Shown: piece by piece, positions 22,114 to 26,419 of the stretch
Position numbering within the stretch: the first letter of the stretch is position 1
Layout of the letters: each line of letters opens with the position of its first letter
Origin: an uncultured Collinsella sp.
Lineage (GTDB): Bacteria; Actinomycetota; Coriobacteriia; Coriobacteriales; Coriobacteriaceae
Length of the DNA stretch: 26,419 nt
Assembly: GCA_900549535.1 (NCBI GenBank)
Contig: UROR01000013.1
Location: forward strand, 1 to 26,419
Reading direction: 5' to 3'
The notes under the pieces: generated by a model
What the model was told of the DNA's origin: nothing
What the model saw: the letters and a program-made list of their open reading frames with translations, nothing else
The model's database searches: none
Program-made: the position numbers and the translations under genes

Positions 22114-23055
22114 ATGTCAGAATTCATTAGGCCTCAGGTTCAGGTCGAAGAGATCAACGAGACGTCTGCTCGTGTCTCCGTCGAGCCGCTCGAGCGTGGC
22201 TACGGCGATACGCTGGGTAACTCCCTTCGTCGCGTACTTCTGTCCTCGCTCGAGGGTGCCGCCGTCGAGGCTATTCAGATCGATGGTGCACAGCACGAGT
22301 TCATGACCATCCCTAACATGGTCGAGGATGTCACCGACATCGTCCTGAATGTCAAGGGTCTTGTCTTCAGGGCTCTCGGCACGACCGACGAGGCGACCGC
22401 CACCATCTCGGTTGACGGCCCCTGCGAGGTCACCGGTGCGGACTTCTTTATTCCGTCCGAGTTTGAGCTGGTCAACCCCGAGCAGCACATCGCTACGCTC
22501 ACCGAGGGTGGCCATCTCACCATGAGCATGCGCATCGGCTATGGCCGCGGCTATGTCTCTGGCGAGGCTAACAAGCGCGACAACGATCCCATCGGTGTGA
22601 TCCACGTCGACTCGCTGTACTCGCCGGTGTCCCGTTGCGCCAAGCTCGTTGAGGCTTGCCGTGTCGGTCAGCACACCGACTACGACCGCCTTGTCCTCGA
22701 GATCGAGACCAACGGCTCCATCGCTCCGCGCGACGCCGTGGTCCAGGCTGCCAATATCATCAACCAGCATATGGCTGCCTTTATGAACCTTGCCGAGACC
22801 CCCGAGGTCGAGGAGGAGGCTTCGATCTTCGCTCCCGAGGTCACCAACGACAACGCCGAGCTGGACAAGCAGATCGAGGATCTGGACCTTTCCGTCCGTT
22901 CCTACAACTGCCTTAAGCGCGCCAGCATTCACTCGGTCCGTCAACTCGTTGAGTTCTCGGAGAACGATCTGCTCAACATCCGTAACTTCGGTGTTAAGTC
23001 GATCGAGGAAGTGAAGGACAAGCTTGAGTCCATGGGCCTGAGCCTGAAGGCTTAA
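22114..23055 (+). CDS. rpoA: RNA polymerase alpha subunit
   Basis: The 313 residues contain both halves of alpha. The N-terminal domain (about 1-230) for dimerisation shows ERGYGDTLGNSLRRVLLSSLEGAA. The C-terminal domain (about 245-310) for UP-element and activator contact shows LSVRSYNCLKRASIHSVRQL and IRNFGVKSIEEVKDKL; its Arg and Asn in RSYN correspond to the DNA-contacting residues of E. coli. An acidic linker lies between. ATG 22114 follows GGAGG. Confidence 0.98.
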   Translation: MSEFIRPQVQVEEINETSARVSVEPLERGYGDTLGNSLRRVLLSSLEGAAVEAIQIDGAQHEFMTIPNMVEDVTDIVLNVKGLVFRALGTTDEATATISVDGPCEVTGADFFIPSEFELVNPEQHIATLTEGGHLTMSMRIGYGRGYVSGEANKRDNDPIGVIHVDSLYSPVSRCAKLVEACRVGQHTDYDRLVLEIETNGSIAPRDAVVQAANIINQHMAAFMNLAETPEVEEEASIFAPEVTNDNAELDKQIEDLDLSVRSYNCLKRASIHSVRQLVEFSENDLLNIRNFGVKSIEEVKDKLESMGLSLKA

Positions 23056-23085
23056 TGCTTCGCATATTTGAGGAGAAACTAGACC

Positions 23086-23553
23086 ATGCGTCACAACGTT
23101 AAGAAGGGCCTGAAGCTCGGCACCGATGCGAGCCACACCAAGGCCATGAAGAAGAGCCTTGCTAAGGCCCTCTTCGAGAACGACCGCATCAAGACCACCG
23201 AGACCCGTGCTAAGGCGCTGCGTTCGGTCGTCGACCCGATCATCACTTGGGCCAAGAAGGGCGACCTGCACTCTCGTCGTCTGGCTATCGCCAAGCTCGG
23301 CGATAAGCAGCTCGTTGCCGAGATTTTCGACAAGGCTGCTCAGGGCATGTGGCAGGACCGCAACGGCGGTTACACCCGCATCATGAAGCTCGGTAACCGT
23401 AAGGGCGACAACGCTCCCATCGTTATCATGGAGCTCGTCACCGAGCCTTGCACGCCTAAGGCCAAGAAGGCTGCTCCGGCCCCCAAGAAGGCCGCTGCTC
23501 CCAAGAAGGTCGAGGCTGTCGAGGAGACCGCTGCCGAGGAGAGCGCTGAGTAG
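23086..23553 (+). CDS. rplQ: 50S ribosomal protein L17 with Ala/Lys-rich tail
   Basis: L17 sits near the peptide exit tunnel. The core (about 1-118) has MRHNVKKGLKLGTDASHTKAM and the C-terminal block GGYTRIMKLGNRKGDNAP. A further ~35 residues of low complexity follow, first Lys/Ala/Pro-rich and then acidic (EETAAEESAE), which E. coli L17 lacks but actinobacterial L17 proteins often carry. ATG 23086 follows GAGGAGAAA. It is the last gene of the ribosomal run, with a terminator 26 bases downstream. Confidence 0.97.
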   Translation: MRHNVKKGLKLGTDASHTKAMKKSLAKALFENDRIKTTETRAKALRSVVDPIITWAKKGDLHSRRLAIAKLGDKQLVAEIFDKAAQGMWQDRNGGYTRIMKLGNRKGDNAPIVIMELVTEPCTPKAKKAAPAPKKAAAPKKVEAVEETAAEESAE

Positions 23554-23579
23554 ACATTCCGTCTGCATAGGCTATATTC

Positions 23580-23610
23580 GAGGGGTACGTTCGCGTACCC
23601 CTCTTTTTTT
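23580..23610 (+). terminator. Rho-independent terminator of the ribosomal operon
   Basis: GAGGGGTACG (23580-23589), UUCG tetraloop, CGTACCCCTC (23594-23603) is a perfect 10-bp stem followed by seven T (23604-23610). It is a textbook strong intrinsic terminator after rplQ. Confidence 0.97.
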
Positions 23611-23645
23611 GTCGCGATACCGTTGCTTGTTTGTTGGGAGCGTCC

Positions 23646-24470
23646 ATGACTGCGCCGTCTGATTTCAATTCGATTTCCGAGCTTGACGCCACACTCGTAT
23701 TTCGCGTGGCCTATGATGGCTCGTCGTATAGCGGATTTGCCGAGCAGCCGGGACAGACGACGGTTGCGGGTGAGCTACGTCGAGCCATCGAGACGCTGCT
23801 TCGCCGTCCGGTCGATCTGACGTGCGCTGGGCGTACCGATGCCGGCGTGCATGCCGTGGCTCAGTACATCAGCGTGCCCGTAACGGACGCTGAGCTCGCT
23901 TGTACGCGCCGTAGGTGGCTGCGGGCTATGGATGCCCTGCTGCCCAAAGATATCGCCATTAACGAGGTCTACAAGGCCCGTAAAGGCTTTTCTGCGCGTT
24001 TTGACGCGCGTTCCCGTACGTATACATACCGCATTGCTGATCGAGATGCGCGCCCTGTGCTGTCCCGCGGTGCCGTGTGGTGGCATCGCTATCCCTTGGA
24101 TGTTGAGGCTATGTCTGCTGCCTGCCCCGCACTGCTGGGCGAGCAGGACTTTAAAAGCTTTTGCAAGGTCGCTTCGGCCGTTGGCAAGCCCACGCATCGC
24201 TGCGTGATGCGTGCCGAATTTGGCCATGAGGTTGCGTTTGGCGAGGACATCCTGACGTTCACCATCGAGGGCAATGCGTTTCTGCATTCGATGGTCCGTA
24301 CGATCGTGGGCACGCTTGTCGAGATTGGCATGCATCGCCGTGAACCCGAGTGGATGCGCGAGGTTATCGATGCTTGCGACCGTACCGCTGCGGGCCCCAC
24401 GGCTCCTGCCTGCGGCCTTACGTTTATGGGCGTGGATTACGATCCCGCCGAGCTTGTCGTGCTCGACTAG
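23646..24470 (+). CDS. truA: tRNA pseudouridine(38-40) synthase TruA
   Basis: TruA modifies uridines 38-40 in the anticodon arm of many tRNAs. The 274 residues carry the catalytic D65 in CAGRTDAGVHA (60-70), with VAYDGSSYSGFAEQPG upstream and FLHSMVRTIVGTLVEIG near residue 215. ATG 23646 follows GGGAG by 5 bases; an in-frame TTG at 23631 is rejected. It follows the ribosomal terminator, so it has its own promoter, not clearly visible in 23611-23635. The rplQ-truA order is common in Gram-positive genomes. Codon use is more mixed than in the ribosomal genes. Confidence 0.96.
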   Translation: MTAPSDFNSISELDATLVFRVAYDGSSYSGFAEQPGQTTVAGELRRAIETLLRRPVDLTCAGRTDAGVHAVAQYISVPVTDAELACTRRRWLRAMDALLPKDIAINEVYKARKGFSARFDARSRTYTYRIADRDARPVLSRGAVWWHRYPLDVEAMSAACPALLGEQDFKSFCKVASAVGKPTHRCVMRAEFGHEVAFGEDILTFTIEGNAFLHSMVRTIVGTLVEIGMHRREPEWMREVIDACDRTAAGPTAPACGLTFMGVDYDPAELVVLD

Positions 24471-24588
24471 GGGAGGGCTCGACGTGTCGTGCGTCGACAC
24501 CTGTCATCTGTGGGCTGCGCGTGTGCAACATCTGTTCTTGGCGTGCAATGCAACCGGTGTCTCATTGCTTTTATTGCCGGGGTGTACC

Positions 24589-24630
24589 ATGAACCACGGT
24601 TTGATTCATTGCTGTCGAGAGGACGGATAA
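24589..24630 (+). CDS. Possible 13-residue leader peptide before the GT2-like gene
   Basis: An ATG with a GGGGTG-like site about 5 bases upstream opens a 13-codon frame, MNHGLIHCCREDG, that stops one base before the TTG start of the next gene. Two adjacent Cys codons are notable. It could be a coupling or attenuation peptide, but such short frames arise often by chance and no attenuator stem is evident. The rest of 24471-24588 holds only a small stem (GTGTCG with CGACAC, 24484-24500). Confidence 0.2.
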   Translation: MNHGLIHCCREDG

Positions 24631-24631
24631 T

Positions 24632-25672
24632 TTGGTTCGACGTGGCTCGCATCCGCGACTTTCGGTGATCCTTGTGGTAGAAGGTTCGCCCAGCTATGCG
24701 ATGCGTGCGCTCGAGAGTATCCAGAACCAAGACCTCTACGATTTGCAGATTGTCGTTGTCTGTCGCGATACTGCGCCCGGTGTGCGCCATTCGCTTCAAG
24801 TTGCTGCCGACAGGGACATCCATATTGATTTGATTGACGTCGAGGACGCGACGCGCGGCGCGTGTCTTCGTGCCGGTTTTGCTGCCTCGCGCGGCTCTCA
24901 AATCATCGCCATGAACGCCGATGAGTGGTTTGCTCCGCAATCACTTTCCAAGATGGTCGATATCGCGTGCGATACTGCGGCAGACATAGTGTTCCCCACG
25001 GTGTCGCTCGACCGCTATGATGCACATCGAGAGCGCCATTCGCGCGTCTTGGATGCTACTCATATTTCCATTGATAGCAAATCTTCGATGGTGGCCGGGC
25101 TGCCTCAGTTGATTTTGGGCGGCTTGGTTGCTCAAGTCTCTGGCGTGATGTATAGTCGTCCGCTGTTTGAGGCATGCCTTTTGTGCGACAAGGCGTTTCG
25201 CACAGTTGGGTTTATGGCATGCGCGCTCTCGCAGGCGCAGCGCGTCTCCGGCTGCGGCGACGCTTGTTTCCACGCGGTGGCGCCTAAGCTTACAGATGCC
25301 TTTGATCCCACCATGTATGCTAGGGTAGCCGATGACACCCGAGCGCTCGACGAGCTTGCGGACTCACTCTCGGAAGCAGATAGCGGTGGTCGGCTCAAGC
25401 TGGCAAGCCAAAAGTTCTACTTTGCCGGACTGGTCGCCTGCATTGAGAATTTGTGTCTGAGCCCGCATGGAGTGTCGTCAATCGAGCGTTCCGCCCGCAT
25501 GCGTGATATGCTCGAGGCGCCTCGAACCCGTCAGATGGTCGCCGCGCTCAAGGATAACCATCGGGGGCTCGGTCTGTTGTTTGGGCCGATCGCTAGCGCC
25601 AAGCCCGCGCGCTGCGTGATGTGTACGCATCTGGCAGCTTTTCTTAACCGGACGGGCGCAAAAACCGCCTAA
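24632..25672 (+). CDS. Divergent family 2-like glycosyltransferase
   Basis: This 346-residue protein appears to start at TTG 24632 (MVRRGSHPRLSVILVVEG), after GAGAGGACGG. The N-terminal part has GT-A fold hallmarks: RLSVILVVEGSPSYAMRALESIQNQ (about 9-33), then LQIVVVCRD (38-46), then AFAASRGSQ-like and IIAMNADEWFAP (91-102), where NADE (95-98) stands in place of the usual DxD. The C-terminal half is unrecognised and has no membrane segments; it is Cys-containing (CVMCTH near the end). The weak metal motif leaves it open whether it is an active transferase for cell-surface polysaccharide or a degenerate one. It sits alone between truA and argR and has no polysaccharide genes nearby. Confidence 0.65.
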   Translation: MVRRGSHPRLSVILVVEGSPSYAMRALESIQNQDLYDLQIVVVCRDTAPGVRHSLQVAADRDIHIDLIDVEDATRGACLRAGFAASRGSQIIAMNADEWFAPQSLSKMVDIACDTAADIVFPTVSLDRYDAHRERHSRVLDATHISIDSKSSMVAGLPQLILGGLVAQVSGVMYSRPLFEACLLCDKAFRTVGFMACALSQAQRVSGCGDACFHAVAPKLTDAFDPTMYARVADDTRALDELADSLSEADSGGRLKLASQKFYFAGLVACIENLCLSPHGVSSIERSARMRDMLEAPRTRQMVAALKDNHRGLGLLFGPIASAKPARCVMCTHLAAFLNRTGAKTA

Positions 25673-25683
25673 ATGGCTCATTA

Positions 25684-25711
25684 CGAAACAAACTTGCATA
25701 GAATTGTTTCG
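25684..25711. promoter_or_regulatory. Inverted repeat upstream of argR (possible operator)
   Basis: CGAAACAA (25684-25691) and TTGTTTCG (25704-25711) are perfect complements separated by 12 bases, with TT/AA matches one base further out. The element lies in the AT-rich gap that must hold the argR promoter. It does not match the E. coli ARG box closely, so the binding protein is unknown. Confidence 0.45.
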
Positions 25712-25757
25712 AAATGCGTTCTTATACACAAAAGCCTTCAAATAGCGTTAAACTATT

Positions 25758-25774
25758 CAATCACTGATTGATTG
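25758..25774. promoter_or_regulatory. Second dyad upstream of argR
   Basis: CAATCA (25758-25763) and TGATTG (25769-25774) are complementary around CTGAT, about 30 bases before the argR ATG. Its position near the expected transcription start makes it a candidate autoregulatory site; arms of 6 bp are short enough to arise by chance. Confidence 0.35.
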
Positions 25775-25804
25775 TCTCCGCCATCTTTTGGAGTGAGGGT
25801 TTGT

Positions 25805-26242
25805 ATGGCTAAAAAACGCAATGGGCGCCAGGATGCCATTAGAGATATTGTGCGCAATAAAGACGTCCGCACACAGCGCGTGCTGGTCGATGAGCTCCGT
25901 GCTATGGGCTTTGATTGCACGCAGGCGACTGTCTCTCGCGATATTGCCGACATGGGGCTGCGTAAGCTCCCTGAGGGCATCTATGTTCTGGCAGAGGACC
26001 TGCACCTGCAGCGTATGGTTTCCGAGCTCGTAACGGGCGTTCTGCGTACCGATAATCTGGTTATGATCAAGGCTCAGCCTGGCACGGCTTCCGGCATCGC
26101 CGCTGCCGTTGATGCGGCAGAGTTGCCCGATGTGCTTGGCTCGCTTGCCGGCAACGATACGATTTTGGTTATTGCCCAGACGGCCGAGGATGGCGAGCGT
26201 CTCGAGGCGCTGATCAATAAGCTGAGCAATTCTCGCAAGTAG
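25805..26242 (+). CDS. argR: Arginine repressor ArgR
   Basis: This 145-residue transcription factor senses arginine and controls arginine biosynthesis or catabolism, usually as a hexamer. The N-terminal winged helix (about 5-65) shows QATVSRDIADMGLRKLPEG with the SRD recognition motif at 44-46. The C-terminal oligomerisation and ligand domain has GTASGIAAAVD (93-103) and LGSLAGNDTILVI (111-123). In most ArgR proteins the latter reads GTIAGDDT, and the two Asp residues bind arginine; here the first is Asn117, with Ser replacing Thr in GT. I start at ATG 25805 after GTGAGGG rather than the in-frame upstream codon at 25772. No arg genes are nearby. Confidence 0.95.
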   Translation: MAKKRNGRQDAIRDIVRNKDVRTQRVLVDELRAMGFDCTQATVSRDIADMGLRKLPEGIYVLAEDLHLQRMVSELVTGVLRTDNLVMIKAQPGTASGIAAAVDAAELPDVLGSLAGNDTILVIAQTAEDGERLEALINKLSNSRK

Positions 26243-26291
26243 GCGTGCGGGTCGTGCGCTCGGCATTGTGTGCGCTGACATAGTGGCATGT

Positions 26292-26324
26292 AAGGGGTAT
26301 CGACGTTGGTCGGTACCCCTTTTT
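26292..26324 (+). terminator. Rho-independent terminator after argR
   Basis: AAGGGGTATCGAC (26292-26304), loop GTTG, GTCGGTACCCC plus TT forms a 13-bp stem with one T-G wobble, followed by T5 (26320-26324). It lies 50 bases after the argR stop. Confidence 0.92.
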
Positions 26325-26328
26325 GTTT

Positions 26329-26346
26329 GCCGGTATAAAGACCGGC
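26329..26346 (+). other. Small hairpin between two terminators
   Basis: GCCGGT (26329-26334), loop ATAAAG, ACCGGC (26341-26346) is a perfect 6-bp stem in the 49-base interval between the two terminators. It could be part of a short transcript ended by the second terminator. Confidence 0.4.
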
Positions 26347-26373
26347 TTATAGGACAAAATGTGTGTCTACTTT

Positions 26374-26405
26374 AGGGGCATCGGCGCAGGTCGATGCCCC
26401 TTTTT
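26374..26405 (+). terminator. Second rho-independent terminator
   Basis: AGGGGCATCG (26374-26383), 8-base loop, CGATGCCCCT (26392-26401) is a perfect 10-bp stem followed by TTTT, giving T5 at 26401-26405. On the minus strand no T-run follows, so it serves plus-strand transcription. No gene lies between it and the previous terminator. Confidence 0.9.
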
Positions 26406-26419
26406 CAGCCGTTTAAATT

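Noticed and set aside
22117..23568. 483-residue open frame on the minus strand across rpoA and rplQ
   Set aside because: It covers essential genes whose identity is certain; Leu/Val/Gly/Asp-rich shadow sequence.

Overview
The window reads as chromosomal DNA from an anaerobic gut actinobacterium of the Coriobacteriia, most likely Collinsella or a close relative. This is inferred from the GC-rich sequence, strongly C-ending codon use in highly expressed genes, frequent GTG/TTG starts, the spc/alpha ribosomal gene order running from L5 to L17 and then truA, and the linked anaerobic purine/selenium-type catabolic genes. No database search was possible, so the genus is a guess.

Layout. (1) 1-2108: a 5'-truncated DUF262-DUF1524 (GmrSD-like) nuclease gene, a probable anti-phage or accessory gene, ending at a strong hairpin. 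(2) 2239-4001, minus strand: a Pro/Ala-rich single-pass membrane protein of unknown function and a YheO/DauR-type PAS-HTH regulator. (3) 4002-4278: a divergent control region with two identical-pattern operators, AACAAA-N3-TTTGTT, 51 bp apart. (4) 4279-8520, plus strand: ygeX (2,3-diaminopropionate ammonia-lyase), ygeY (M20 metallohydrolase) and ygeW (knotted carbamoyltransferase). These show codon bias like the ribosomal genes, are separated by gaps rich in RNA hairpins, and end in a rho-independent terminator. (5) 8672-10663: a MocA/YgfJ nucleotidyltransferase and a HyuA dihydropyrimidinase/hydantoinase, translationally coupled. (6) 10678-10782: a perfect 37-bp inverted repeat between convergent genes. 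(7) 10777-13464: yqeC (minus strand), diverging from yqeB and xdhC (plus strand), all maturation factors for Mo/Se hydroxylases. (8) 13465-13789: a palindromic element and the leader of the ribosomal operon. (9) 13790-23553: rplE, rpsN (type Z), rpsH, rplF, rplR, rpsE, rpmD, rplO, secY, adk, map, infA, rpmJ, rpsM, rpsK, rpsD, rpoA, rplQ, then a UUCG-loop terminator. (10) 23646-26242: truA, a divergent GT2-like protein and argR, followed by two consecutive terminators.

How the genes work together. Regions 2-7 look like the downstream half of an anaerobic purine (urate/xanthine) utilisation locus. HyuA would open a cyclic ureide or hydantoin, YgeW and YgeY would handle carbamoyl or amide intermediates, and YgeX would turn 2,3-diaminopropionate into pyruvate and ammonia. 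MocA, YqeB, YqeC and XdhC would mature a molybdenum hydroxylase that is not encoded in this window. The PAS-HTH regulator probably controls ygeX through the paired operators. Region 9 is core translation and secretion, but it starts at L5: the usual upstream genes rplN and rplX are not adjacent, and the catabolic locus occupies that position.

The most unusual signals are non-coding: the paired operators, the hairpin-rich ygeX/Y/W gaps, a set of palindromes sharing a GGGAC core, and the interrupted ribosomal operon.
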